Below, piece after piece: positions 26,169 to 35,207 of a stretch of DNA of 64,000 bases (within the stretch, counting starts at the first letter, position 1; each line of letters opens with the position of its first letter). The stretch spans positions 372,001 through 436,000 of the forward strand of contig NZ_JAKIHN010000002.1 in NCBI RefSeq assembly GCF_021608185.1. Direction: 5' to 3'. Below the pieces are notes generated by a model. It did not search any database. It saw only the letters and a list, made by a program, of their open reading frames with translations, and had not been told where the DNA came from. Source of the DNA: Flavobacterium anseongense (lineage in GTDB: Bacteria; Bacteroidota; Bacteroidia; Flavobacteriales; Flavobacteriaceae). The position numbers and the translations under genes are program-made.

Positions 26169-28237
26169 TTTTTTTCTTCTAAAAGTCTGTCAAGTTGCGA
26201 TTTTTCCTTTTCAGAAAGGCTTTGATATATAGCCTGAAACTGAGGCTTTGCTCCGCCAATCAACAATTCTCTGATTTTATCCCGGGCAAATTTTGTAAAC
26301 TGCCATTTGTAATGAGTCGTTGCATTCACCAAATTTTTCAAAACTGTTGGATCATTTTCATTGATGGCCAAGGCATTAATAATCGCATTTTGACGAACAG
26401 AACTTTCATACTTTGGTGAAGTATAATCAACCAATTCATTGTAAAACTTATCCTTTTCAGGGCTTTGATTTTCGATTGAAAAAGTTAGGAATAAAGATCG
26501 TAAACTTTTATCATTACCGCCAATCCAATTCTGGGCTTTCGCGAGATAAGCACTTCGACTTTCCGGGAAGTTTTTCCACAAATTCATAAAGGCAATCTCT
26601 CTCGTATCATAAGAAGCATCATCTAATAATGTTTCATAATTAGCTTTGAATTCTACCGGAATATCATCGGTAAACTCAGCCACAGACTGACGCACTTTGA
26701 TGTGATTTGTTTGCAATGCCAAAAGCAGTAATTCCCTTTTATCTTCAAAAGGAATGTCTTTTATCTGATACAAAATTTCGGTTTTTACGGGATAAAAAAC
26801 ATTGGATTGCAATAATGTCGCAAATCTTTCTTTATTCTCAACAAATGGTTTTAAACGCATTTTTTGGGTTTCAAAAAGTGTTCGTATGAACTCATTCTTC
26901 TTCAACAATGCATTGGCTTCATCACTTCGGAAACGATAATCTTCTAACCAAACTTTCTTAAATGTTTCGGTATCAAAGTCGGATACTTTTCTAACTTCAG
27001 CAAGGAAATCATTAGTCTCAGCGCTTTGATATTGGTACTTTTTTAAATAATTGATTACAGCTTTCTGAAACAATTTTGGTCCAATTGTTTCCCTTATTAA
27101 GTGCAGTGACCATGCGCCTTTTTGGTAAAATGAGAACGAGCTCGCTTTTTCATTCATCACCGGAATTGTATCCGTTCTCGCAGCATTTCGAAGTTGCAAA
27201 GAAGTTCTGTATAATTGATGGTAAAAATAATCATCACCAAAAACTTGTCGTTCCGCTAACAAAGCATAATAAGTTGCAAAACCTTCCTGCAACCAGTGAT
27301 GCTTGCCGGATTTTGCTGTAACCAAATCGCCAAACCATTGATGCGCCAGCTCATGCGCATTGACATTGACATAATTTCTGTCGTTAAATCCAATGTCATC
27401 CACAACATAATCTTCTGAGAAAATTGTCGCTGATGTATTTTCCATTCCGGCATAGAGGAAATCTTCTACCGGAATTTGTTTGTAGATTTTCCACGGATAC
27501 TTCACACCAATTTCTTCTTCGAGATAATCAAATATTTTTTTTGAATAACGATAGGTTGCTTCAAATTTGGCAGTGTCTCTTGGCTGAATAAAAAGCTGAA
27601 TCGGAATTCCCGATTTCGATGCCACAACCTGATGTCTGAAATCGCCAATTGCAACCGCCAACAAATAAGAACTCATTGGACTTTTCATTTCATACTTCCA
27701 AATCATTTCATTTTTATTGGGCAATTCATCGAGCAAAACACCATTTGACAAAACCTGATATTTTTTGTCGAAACTAATGTTCATATTAAAGACCACTTTT
27801 TCATTCACATCATCAAAACTCGGAAACCAATGGCTGGTATATTTCCCCTGGCCTTGAGTCCAAACTTGCTGATTTCTGATGATTTCGTTACTAAAATCAC
27901 CATTAAAATACATGGTTTGTTTTGGAGTCGCTTCGTAGTTAAAAGTGACTGTATTTTTCCCGGTACTAAAACCTTCAAAAAGATTTAGTGTTTTTCCTGT
28001 ATTGGTGGATTTTACCGCTTTATTGTTGATTTTTACATTGGTTATACCCATCTTCTGGGCATCAATTTTAATGGTATCGATAGTTTGCTTAACATCAAAA
28101 ACATAGCGAACTGAACCCGAAACTTTCTTCTCAATAGGATTAATCGAGATGTTCCCATAAGCAGTTTTAAAATCTACCTTTTGGGTTTGTTGAGCCAAAG
28201 AAAAAACAGTAAAAAGGAGCAAAAATAAATGTCGCAT
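26165..28237 (-). CDS. M1 family aminopeptidase
   Basis: 690 residues from the ATG at 28237, chosen because MRHLFLLLFTVFSLAQQ is a clear signal peptide; upstream codons encode no plausible protein. Known M1 features: the substrate-binding GxMEN variant YAGMEN (about 262-267) and the zinc motif HELAHQWFG (about 295-303) with the second Glu downstream. A beta-rich N-terminal domain precedes the catalytic domain, and an alpha-helical C-terminal region follows. It probably removes N-terminal residues from peptides in the periplasm or at the surface. Four-base overlap with the downstream patatin gene. Confidence 0.94.
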   Translation of the reverse strand: MRHLFLLLFTVFSLAQQTQKVDFKTAYGNISINPIEKKVSGSVRYVFDVKQTIDTIKIDAQKMGITNVKINNKAVKSTNTGKTLNLFEGFSTGKNTVTFNYEATPKQTMYFNGDFSNEIIRNQQVWTQGQGKYTSHWFPSFDDVNEKVVFNMNISFDKKYQVLSNGVLLDELPNKNEMIWKYEMKSPMSSYLLAVAIGDFRHQVVASKSGIPIQLFIQPRDTAKFEATYRYSKKIFDYLEEEIGVKYPWKIYKQIPVEDFLYAGMENTSATIFSEDYVVDDIGFNDRNYVNVNAHELAHQWFGDLVTAKSGKHHWLQEGFATYYALLAERQVFGDDYFYHQLYRTSLQLRNAARTDTIPVMNEKASSFSFYQKGAWSLHLIRETIGPKLFQKAVINYLKKYQYQSAETNDFLAEVRKVSDFDTETFKKVWLEDYRFRSDEANALLKKNEFIRTLFETQKMRLKPFVENKERFATLLQSNVFYPVKTEILYQIKDIPFEDKRELLLLALQTNHIKVRQSVAEFTDDIPVEFKANYETLLDDASYDTREIAFMNLWKNFPESRSAYLAKAQNWIGGNDKSLRSLFLTFSIENQSPEKDKFYNELVDYTSPKYESSVRQNAIINALAINENDPTVLKNLVNATTHYKWQFTKFARDKIRELLIGGAKPQFQAIYQSLSEKEKSQLDRLLEEKK

Positions 28238-28382
28238 TGAAATACAATATCTGATACGAATATAATCATTTTTCTCTTTGGAGTAAATGAATAGTCGAGT
28301 AGCTATATAGCTAAATGAATTTGTATATAAAAAGTGTACTATAATTTTCCGTAAAAAACTATCTTCGCTAAACCTAAAAATC

Positions 28383-28400
28383 ATTCGTGAATTCGTGGCT
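28383..28400. repeat. Octamer-type repeat before the recG start codon
   Basis: The units ATTCGTG and AATTCGTG follow each other directly, then a short A-rich spacer and the ATG at 28406. The same motif recurs in direct and inverted form at about 58918-58980. Confidence 0.5.
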
Positions 28401-28405
28401 TAAAA

Positions 28406-30949
28406 ATGAATAATCTTTTGCAAACTCCCATTGAATACTTAAAAGGCGTTGGACCTCAACGTGGTGAGTTACTGCGCAAGGAATTGGGGATTCATCGCTA
28501 TGAGGATCTAGTCAATTTTTATCCGAATCGATATATTGATAGAACCCGTTATTACAAAATCAACGAATTGCAAAAAAACGACAGCGAAGTTCAAATCATT
28601 GGCAAAATCATTCACATCAAAACGGTTGAATTTGGCAAAGCCAAAAAGCGATTGGTTGCCACTTACGTGGATGAAACCGGCGAAATTGAACTCGTTTGGT
28701 TTCAAGGTCACAAATGGATTCGTGATAGTTTGAAGCTCAATGTTCCATATGTGATTTTTGGAAAAGTCACTTCATTTGGAAACACTTTTAATATGGCGCA
28801 TCCCGAAATGGAGTTGTTTGCTGAGCATGAGCAAAGTCTGCGTTCTGCTATGCAACCTGTTTATCCATCGACGGAAACACTTACCAATCGTGGCATTTCG
28901 AATCGCGTCATCAATAAAATGATGCAGCAATTATTCTTGGAAACCCAAGCTAAGTTCGTAGAAACCTTGCCGGCTTATCTTTTGGACGAATTAAAATTGA
29001 TTCCGAAAAATGCAGCTTTGTTTAATATTCATTTTCCAAAAAGCCAGGAACTTTTATCCAAAGCACAATTCCGATTAAAGTTTGAAGAATTGTTTTTTAT
29101 TCAATTGCAATTGATTACCAAAAATCTGGTTCGGAAACACAAAATCAAAGGACATCCGTTTACTGTTGTTGGTGAAAATTTTAATAATTTCTTTCAGAAT
29201 CATTTGCCTTTCGAGCTGACCAATGCACAAAAAAAAGTGCTAAAGGAAATCAGAAATGACATGGGCACGAATGCTCAAATGAACCGACTTTTACAAGGCG
29301 ATGTTGGTTCGGGAAAAACTATTGTGGCGCTGATGGCAATGCTGATCGCTTTAGATAATGGCTTCCAAAGTTGTCTGATGGCACCAACAGAAATTTTGGC
29401 TAATCAACATTTTAATGGTTTAACAGAATTAGCTAAACACTTAAATATCAACATAAAAATATTAACTGGCTCAACCAAAACTGCCGATAGAAAAATCATT
29501 CACGAAGAGTTAGAAAACGGAAGCTTACATATTCTCATCGGCACACATGCGCTACTCGAAGACAAAGTACAGTTTCATAATTTGGGTTTAGCCATCATTG
29601 ACGAGCAACATCGTTTTGGTGTAGAACAACGCTCTAAACTTTGGCAGAAAGGAAGCCTCCCTCTGTCCCTCCAAAGGAGGGAAGTTGAAAAGGTGATTCA
29701 AAAATATAAAACTGCCAGACCATCAACATATAATCTATTAAAGGAACTTAAAAATCAAAATAAAAAGAACAGCACACAAGCTGAAACCATTTTATGGGAA
29801 TGTTTGCAAAATAGAAATTTGGCTTATAAATTCAGAAGACAACACATAATTGACATGTTCATTGTTGACTTTGTTTGTATCGAAAAGAAACTCATCGTGG
29901 AAGTTGATGGCGGCTATCATAACACTATCGAACAAAAAGAAGCGGATGAAATGCGAACACAAATCTTAAATGAATTGGGTTTCAAAGTTATTAGGTTTAC
30001 CAATGAAGAAGTAATCGCAAATAACTCTGAAGTACTAAAAAAAATCAGCGCAATATTGGAAAGCCTCCCCGCTGGGGAGGTTGGTGGGGCTTCTATTCCG
30101 CCTCACATATTAGTGATGACTGCTACTCCAATTCCAAGAACATTAGCTATGAGTTTGTATGGCGATTTAGATATTTCGGTGATTGACGAATTGCCACCTG
30201 GAAGAAAACCAATTCAGACCGTTCATCGTTATGACAGCAACCGACTAAAGGTTTGGAAATTCATTAAAGATGAAATCGCCAAAGGCAGACAAATCTATAT
30301 CGTTTATCCATTGATAAAGGAAAGTGAAACGATGGATTATAAAGATTTGATGGATGGTTACGAAAGTATTTCGAGAGATTTTCCGTTGCCGCAATACAGC
30401 ATTTCTATAGTTCACGGCAAAATGAAACCTGCCGATAAAGATGCTGAAATGAAACGCTTTGCTGAAGGAAAAACCAATATAATGGTTGCAACGACTGTAA
30501 TTGAAGTCGGCGTAAATATCCCAAATGCAAGTGTAATGATTATTGAAAGTGCCGAACGTTTTGGCTTGTCGCAACTTCACCAATTGCGTGGTCGTGTAGG
30601 TCGTGGTGCTGAACAGAGTTATTGTATTTTGATGACTTCATTTAAATTATCGAGCGATAGTAAAATACGTTTGGAAACTATGTGTAAAACCAATGATGGT
30701 TTCGAAATTGCCGAAGTCGATTTAAAACTTCGTGGTCCGGGCGATATTATGGGCAAACAACAAAGCGGTGTTTTACAACTTCAGATTGCTGATTTGGTAA
30801 AAGACAGAGATATTTTGATGGTTGCCCGAAATGAAGCTTTGAAACTTTTGAAAAAAGATCCGTCAATGACTTTGCCCGAACACCAAACTTTGAGAAGTGT
30901 TTTTATAGAACTCTCGAAAAAGAAAAACATATGGAATTACATCAGCTAA
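28406..30949 (+). CDS. recG: ATP-dependent DNA helicase RecG with an in-frame nuclease-domain insert
   Basis: 847 residues, of which about 147 (417-563) are foreign; without them the protein would be 700 residues, the normal length. RecG parts: OB-fold wedge domain (about 50-200), Walker A GDVGSGKT (about 300), motif II DEQHRFG (about 399), motif III TATPIPRT (about 572), and the C-terminal lobe with ATTVIEVGVNIPNAS and QLRGRVGRG. RecG remodels stalled forks and branched DNA. The insert lies between motifs II and III and encodes a DUF559 domain (see the separate entry). All RecG motifs that I can recognise are retained, so activity is possible but untested. Confidence 0.95.
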   Translation: MNNLLQTPIEYLKGVGPQRGELLRKELGIHRYEDLVNFYPNRYIDRTRYYKINELQKNDSEVQIIGKIIHIKTVEFGKAKKRLVATYVDETGEIELVWFQGHKWIRDSLKLNVPYVIFGKVTSFGNTFNMAHPEMELFAEHEQSLRSAMQPVYPSTETLTNRGISNRVINKMMQQLFLETQAKFVETLPAYLLDELKLIPKNAALFNIHFPKSQELLSKAQFRLKFEELFFIQLQLITKNLVRKHKIKGHPFTVVGENFNNFFQNHLPFELTNAQKKVLKEIRNDMGTNAQMNRLLQGDVGSGKTIVALMAMLIALDNGFQSCLMAPTEILANQHFNGLTELAKHLNINIKILTGSTKTADRKIIHEELENGSLHILIGTHALLEDKVQFHNLGLAIIDEQHRFGVEQRSKLWQKGSLPLSLQRREVEKVIQKYKTARPSTYNLLKELKNQNKKNSTQAETILWECLQNRNLAYKFRRQHIIDMFIVDFVCIEKKLIVEVDGGYHNTIEQKEADEMRTQILNELGFKVIRFTNEEVIANNSEVLKKISAILESLPAGEVGGASIPPHILVMTATPIPRTLAMSLYGDLDISVIDELPPGRKPIQTVHRYDSNRLKVWKFIKDEIAKGRQIYIVYPLIKESETMDYKDLMDGYESISRDFPLPQYSISIVHGKMKPADKDAEMKRFAEGKTNIMVATTVIEVGVNIPNASVMIIESAERFGLSQLHQLRGRVGRGAEQSYCILMTSFKLSSDSKIRLETMCKTNDGFEIAEVDLKLRGPGDIMGKQQSGVLQLQIADLVKDRDILMVARNEALKLLKKDPSMTLPEHQTLRSVFIELSKKKNIWNYIS
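29652..30094 (+). mobile_element. In-frame DUF559 nuclease insertion with palindromic ends inside recG
   Basis: The frame leaves RecG sequence after LWQKG (residue 416) and returns at IPPHILVMTATP (from residue 564). Between them is a PD-(D/E)XK-like DUF559 domain: AETILWECLQNR, FRRQHIIDMFIVDFVC and LIVEVDGGYH, then RTQILNELGFKVIRFTNEEV. Ends are GC-rich and unlike neighbouring DNA: left CCCTCC-aaa-GGAGGG (29667-29681), right CCTCCCC-gct-GGGGAGG (30064-30080). The outermost bases are inverted repeats: GAAGCC (29652-29657) and GGCTTC (30088-30093). An AGGAGG at 29675-29680 followed by an in-frame GTG at 29693 could allow a separate nuclease product. Exact borders and target duplication are not determinable from one sequence. 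Confidence 0.85.
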
Positions 30950-31012
30950 AAAAGCTCTTGCTACAAATGTTAAATAAAAATTAACCGTACAGCCATTTCC
31001 ATCCGTAAGAAG

Positions 31013-31037
31013 TAGCTTTGTAGAGAAATCTCTACAA
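31013..31037 (+). promoter_or_regulatory. Promoter with overlapping palindromic operator candidate for the RND pump
   Basis: TAGCTTTG (31013-31020) matches the -7 consensus. A palindrome with perfect nine-base arms, TTGTAGAGA (31018-31026) and TCTCTACAA (31029-31037) around AA, overlaps the end of the -7 box and the expected transcript start, 11 bases before the ATG at 31049. The location suits a TetR- or MarR-type repressor site, or a short RNA hairpin in the leader. Confidence 0.6.
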
Positions 31038-31048
31038 TACATTTCTAA

Positions 31049-32107
31049 ATGAAAATAAAATATCTTGTCATAACCATCATTGCCCTTGCTCTTGGTGGAA
31101 TGATTGTTTACAGAATCACAAAAAACAAATCCGAAAACGAAAAAGGGAACGATAAAAATGGCAAGAAACCAGCTATTAGTGTTAGTGCTATCGTTGTTGA
31201 ACCTCAAAATTTCTCGAATGTAATTTCACTTTCAGGTTCTATTGAAGCCAACGAACAAATAGAAATCCACAGCGAAGTTTCCGGTCTTGTAAAAAGTATT
31301 TCCTTTTCAGAAGGAAGTCAAGTTAGTAAAGGACAGGTTTTGCTAAAAGTGGACGATATCGAACTCAGAGCACAATTAGCACAAGCCAAGACCAAAGAAA
31401 GTTTAGCTTCCGAAAACGAACGAAGAGCCAAACTGCTATTACAAAAAGAAGCCATCAGTCAGGAAGAATATGATATTGCCAGCGCTGATTATCGAACTGC
31501 AAAATCGCAAACGCAATTAATTAATGCACAAATTGGAAAGACCTCAATAAGAGCTCCATTTTCGGGAAAGATTGGATTGCGAAATATTTCTCCCGGAACT
31601 TATGTTACTCCAACAACTTTGATTGCTAATTTAGTGAACACCAATCCACTAAAAATCACATTTTCAATTCCTGAAAAATATGCTTCTGAAATTACCAAAG
31701 GCTCACAAATTAGCTTTACAGTTCCGAACATGACCGAGAAGTTTACAGCTAAAATATATGCTTCTGAACCCGGAATTGAATTAGCAACTCGCACTATGAA
31801 AATCCGTGCGCTAACAGAAAACTCTGGTGGAAAATTATTACCTGGCACTTTTGCCAATATTGATTTACCGTTGCGCAATATCAAAGATGCTATCATCATT
31901 CCGAGCGAAACGATTGTTCCTGTTCAGGATGGCAAAACGGTATTTATTGCCAATAACGGAAAAGCCAAAGTGGTTAAAGTAGAAACACTAACCCGCACTG
32001 ATAAAGACGTTGTTATTATCTCTGGATTAAAAATTGGCGACACTGTTTTGACTTCAGGAGTGATGTCGCTTAAAGATGAAGCCGATATCAAAGTAAAAAT
32101 CAAGTAA
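31049..32107 (+). CDS. RND efflux periplasmic adaptor subunit (MFP)
   Basis: 352 residues. One N-terminal hydrophobic segment (about 5-22) anchors it or serves as an uncleaved signal; a Lys/Asn-rich linker follows. Then come the barrel-sandwich (lipoyl) halves SGSIEANEQIEIHSEVSGLV and IRAPFSGKIGLRNISPG around a helical hairpin, a beta-barrel domain and a membrane-proximal domain ending TSGVMSLKDEADIKVKIK. This is the HlyD/AcrA-like linker between inner-membrane pump and outer-membrane channel. First gene of a tight three-gene operon (gaps of 8 and 5 bases). Confidence 0.93.
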   Translation: MKIKYLVITIIALALGGMIVYRITKNKSENEKGNDKNGKKPAISVSAIVVEPQNFSNVISLSGSIEANEQIEIHSEVSGLVKSISFSEGSQVSKGQVLLKVDDIELRAQLAQAKTKESLASENERRAKLLLQKEAISQEEYDIASADYRTAKSQTQLINAQIGKTSIRAPFSGKIGLRNISPGTYVTPTTLIANLVNTNPLKITFSIPEKYASEITKGSQISFTVPNMTEKFTAKIYASEPGIELATRTMKIRALTENSGGKLLPGTFANIDLPLRNIKDAIIIPSETIVPVQDGKTVFIANNGKAKVVKVETLTRTDKDVVIISGLKIGDTVLTSGVMSLKDEADIKVKIK

Positions 32108-32115
32108 CTTAAAAC

Positions 32116-35100
32116 ATGAGTTTATCCACTTTAAGTATTAAACGACCCGTTTTTACAATTGTCATCAATCTGACTATTATTCTTTTTGGAATTATTGGTT
32201 ACAGTTATTTGGGCGTTCGTGAATTTCCTTCGATTGATCCGGCGCAAATTTCAGTAAGAACTAATTACACTGGTGCCAATGCTGATATCATTGAATCACA
32301 AATAACGGAACCTTTAGAAAGAGCAATTAATTCCATTGATGGAATACGAAACATCACTTCCTCGAGTAATCAAGGCTCGAGCAATATTACTATTGAATTC
32401 AAACTCGAAAAAAACTTAGAAGAAGCAGCTAACGATGTGCGTGATAAAGTATCACAGGCTGTTAGAAATTTACCAAAGGATATTGATGCTCCGCCGGTAG
32501 TTTCTAAAGCCGATGCCGATTCTGATGCGATTATTACAATGACCGTTCAGAGCGACACCAAAAATACACTAGAACTAAGTGATTATGCCGAAAATGTAAT
32601 TGCCGAACGATTACAAACTATTCCGGGTGTGAGCAGTGTTCAAATTTGGGGACAGAAACGCTATTCAATGCGCATTTGGATTGACCCGGTAAAATTATCT
32701 TCCTATGGTGTTACCGTTTCAGATGTAAGAACTGCTTTGGAAAAACAAAACGTAGAATTACCCTCAGGGAAACTAACCGGTGCCAATACGGAACTGACCG
32801 TAAAAACCATGGGGAATCTTTCTGATGAAAAGGAATTTAATAACATTATTATCGTTGCCGATGCTGATAAAATTGTCCGTTTGAGCGATATCGGTCGCGC
32901 CGAATTAGGTCCTGAAAATCTGGAAACCCAACTAAAATCAAACGGACAACCAATGGTTGGTTTGGGAATCATTCCACAGCCGGGAACAAATTACCTCGAT
33001 ATTGCCGAACAGTTTTACAAACAATTCGACTCCTTTAAAAAAGATTTACCAAAAGACGTTAAAATTAATGTCGCGCTTGACAATACTTTATTTATCAAAA
33101 AATCGGTGGTAGAAGTCGCGGAAACCTTGCTGATTTCGGTGATTTTGGTAATCCTGATTATTTTCTTGTTCTTTAGGGATTGGGCCATTGCATTCAGGCC
33201 GTTGATTGATATTCCTGTTTCTTTGATTGCTACATTTTTTATTATGTATTTATGTGGTTTTTCGGTTAATGTATTGACGCTTTTGGCAATCGTTTTAGCC
33301 ACTGGATTAGTTGTGGATGATGGAATTGTAGTCACCGAAAACATCTTCAAAAAAGTCGAAGAAGGCATGTCTCCAATTGAAGCCGCTATCAAAGGTTCGA
33401 ACGAAATTTTCTTTGCCGTAATTTCTATTTCCATTACACTAGCTGCGGTGTTTTTACCCATTATATTTTTAGATGGTTTTGTGGGAAGGCTTTTTAGGGA
33501 ATTTGGTGTCGTCATTGGTTCTGCTGTTTTAATATCAGCCTTTGTTTCCTTAACATTAACCCCAATGTTGAATGCTTATCTGATGAAAGGCGGCGAACAG
33601 AAAAAAACTCGATTTTACACCTTTACAGAACCTTATTTTGAAGGTTTAAACAAAGGATATGCAAAATCTTTGGAAAGTTTTATCCAAAAGAAATGGCTTA
33701 GTTTTCCAATCTTGATTGTTTGTATCGGATTGATTGTATTGTTTTTTAAAATCATTCCGAAAGAAACAGCTCCTTATGATGACAGAAACCTTATTATCGT
33801 TGGTGTTACAACTCCGGAAGGAGCAACTTATGATTACACCGACAGATTCATGCAGGAGTTATCACAATTGGTTGACGATTCTATTCCTGAGAAAAAAATA
33901 GCTTTAGTCATAACGGCTCCTGGTTTTGCATCGGCTTCTGTGAATAGCGGTAGAGTGCGTTTGGCACTAAAAGATCCGGAAGAAAGAGAGCGTTCTCAAA
34001 AAGATATTGCCGAAAAGTTTACCAAATGGACCAAAAAATATTCTCAGGCTAAAGTCACCATTTCCGAACAACCAACTATTGCTGTAAACAAACGTGGAGG
34101 TTTGCCGATTCAGTATATAATTCAGGCACCGAATTTTGAAAAATTGCGCGAAAAAATTCCGCAATTTATGGATGAAGCGAATCAGAATGAAACCTTTTCC
34201 AATGTGGATGTGAATCTGAAATTCAACAAACCCGAAATCAATGTGACTATCGATAGGGAAAAAGCGGAAAGTCTGGGTATTTCGGTTTTGGATGTTGCAC
34301 AGACACTTCAATTATCCTTAAGCGGTCAGCGTTTTGGCTATTTTATGCGAAACGGAAAACAATACCAAGTCATCGGACAATTTGATGAAAAAGATCGGGA
34401 CGAGCCATTAGATTTGACTTCAATGTTTGTCAAAAATAATAAAGGAGAATTGATTCAGTTAGACAACGTAGTAAAAGTGGACGAGCAAAGTAATCCGCCG
34501 CAATTGTATCACAATAACAGATATATGTCGGCTACAGTCTCTGCCGGTTTGGCTCCGGGAAAAAGCATAAGTGACGGAATTGACGCTATGGACGAAATTA
34601 AAAACAAAGTGCTCGACGATAGTTTTACTACCGATTTGGGTGGTGAATCACGTGATTTTGTTGAAAGCAGTTCGAATACTATGTTTGCTTTTGGTTTGGC
34701 GTTGCTGTTGATTTATTTGATTTTGGCGGCACAGTTTGAAAGTTTTATTGATCCATTTATTATCATTTTAACCGTGCCTATGGCGGTTGCCGGAGCGTTG
34801 TTTTCGCTTTGGCTGTTTGGGCAAACCTGGAACATTTTCAGCCAAATTGGAACCGTGATGCTTATTGGTCTCGTAACGAAAAACGGAATCCTAATAGTCG
34901 AGTTTGCGAATCAATTACGGGAACAAGGGTTATCAAAATACGATGCGATTGTTCAGGCATCAGAAGCGAGATTGCGTCCAATTTTAATGACAAGTTTGGC
35001 AATTGCTCTTGGTGCTTTACCGATTGCATTATCACTTGGAGCAGCTTCAACCAGTAGAATCGGAATGGGAGTTGTGATTGTTGGAGGAACTATCTTCTCT

Positions 35101-35202
35101 TTAGTTTTAACACTATTTGTAATTCCTTCTATTTATTTGCTATGGTCACGAGCCAAGAAACACAGACCGGAGTTTGATAATTTAGAAGCTTTAGAAAAGT
35201 AA
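32116..35202 (+). CDS. RND family efflux pump permease (HAE1 type)
   Basis: 1028 residues with the AcrB architecture: one N-terminal helix (IKRPVFTIVINLTIILFG region), a large periplasmic loop, six helices, a second periplasmic loop and five further helices. The proton-relay acidic pair occurs in helix 4 (GLVVDDGIVVTEN, about 399-411), and the ESNIVRDI-like helix-end motif and a late LVTKNGILIVEF in the second half are typical of HAE1 drug-efflux pumps. Export of hydrophobic compounds is likely, but substrates cannot be inferred. It is the middle gene of the tripartite operon. Confidence 0.95.
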   Translation: MSLSTLSIKRPVFTIVINLTIILFGIIGYSYLGVREFPSIDPAQISVRTNYTGANADIIESQITEPLERAINSIDGIRNITSSSNQGSSNITIEFKLEKNLEEAANDVRDKVSQAVRNLPKDIDAPPVVSKADADSDAIITMTVQSDTKNTLELSDYAENVIAERLQTIPGVSSVQIWGQKRYSMRIWIDPVKLSSYGVTVSDVRTALEKQNVELPSGKLTGANTELTVKTMGNLSDEKEFNNIIIVADADKIVRLSDIGRAELGPENLETQLKSNGQPMVGLGIIPQPGTNYLDIAEQFYKQFDSFKKDLPKDVKINVALDNTLFIKKSVVEVAETLLISVILVILIIFLFFRDWAIAFRPLIDIPVSLIATFFIMYLCGFSVNVLTLLAIVLATGLVVDDGIVVTENIFKKVEEGMSPIEAAIKGSNEIFFAVISISITLAAVFLPIIFLDGFVGRLFREFGVVIGSAVLISAFVSLTLTPMLNAYLMKGGEQKKTRFYTFTEPYFEGLNKGYAKSLESFIQKKWLSFPILIVCIGLIVLFFKIIPKETAPYDDRNLIIVGVTTPEGATYDYTDRFMQELSQLVDDSIPEKKIALVITAPGFASASVNSGRVRLALKDPEERERSQKDIAEKFTKWTKKYSQAKVTISEQPTIAVNKRGGLPIQYIIQAPNFEKLREKIPQFMDEANQNETFSNVDVNLKFNKPEINVTIDREKAESLGISVLDVAQTLQLSLSGQRFGYFMRNGKQYQVIGQFDEKDRDEPLDLTSMFVKNNKGELIQLDNVVKVDEQSNPPQLYHNNRYMSATVSAGLAPGKSISDGIDAMDEIKNKVLDDSFTTDLGGESRDFVESSSNTMFAFGLALLLIYLILAAQFESFIDPFIIILTVPMAVAGALFSLWLFGQTWNIFSQIGTVMLIGLVTKNGILIVEFANQLREQGLSKYDAIVQASEARLRPILMTSLAIALGALPIALSLGAASTSRIGMGVVIVGGTIFSLVLTLFVIPSIYLLWSRAKKHRPEFDNLEALEK

Positions 35203-35207
35203 AAATT

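Noticed and set aside
26165..28384. Extended M1 aminopeptidase starting at 28384
   Set aside because: The extra 49 residues look like translated intergenic DNA and would bury a clean signal peptide that starts at 28237.
29652..30094. recG insert as an intein or self-splicing intron
   Set aside because: No intein N-terminal Cys/Ser block, no penultimate His-Asn end, no group I or II core. The frame is simply continuous.
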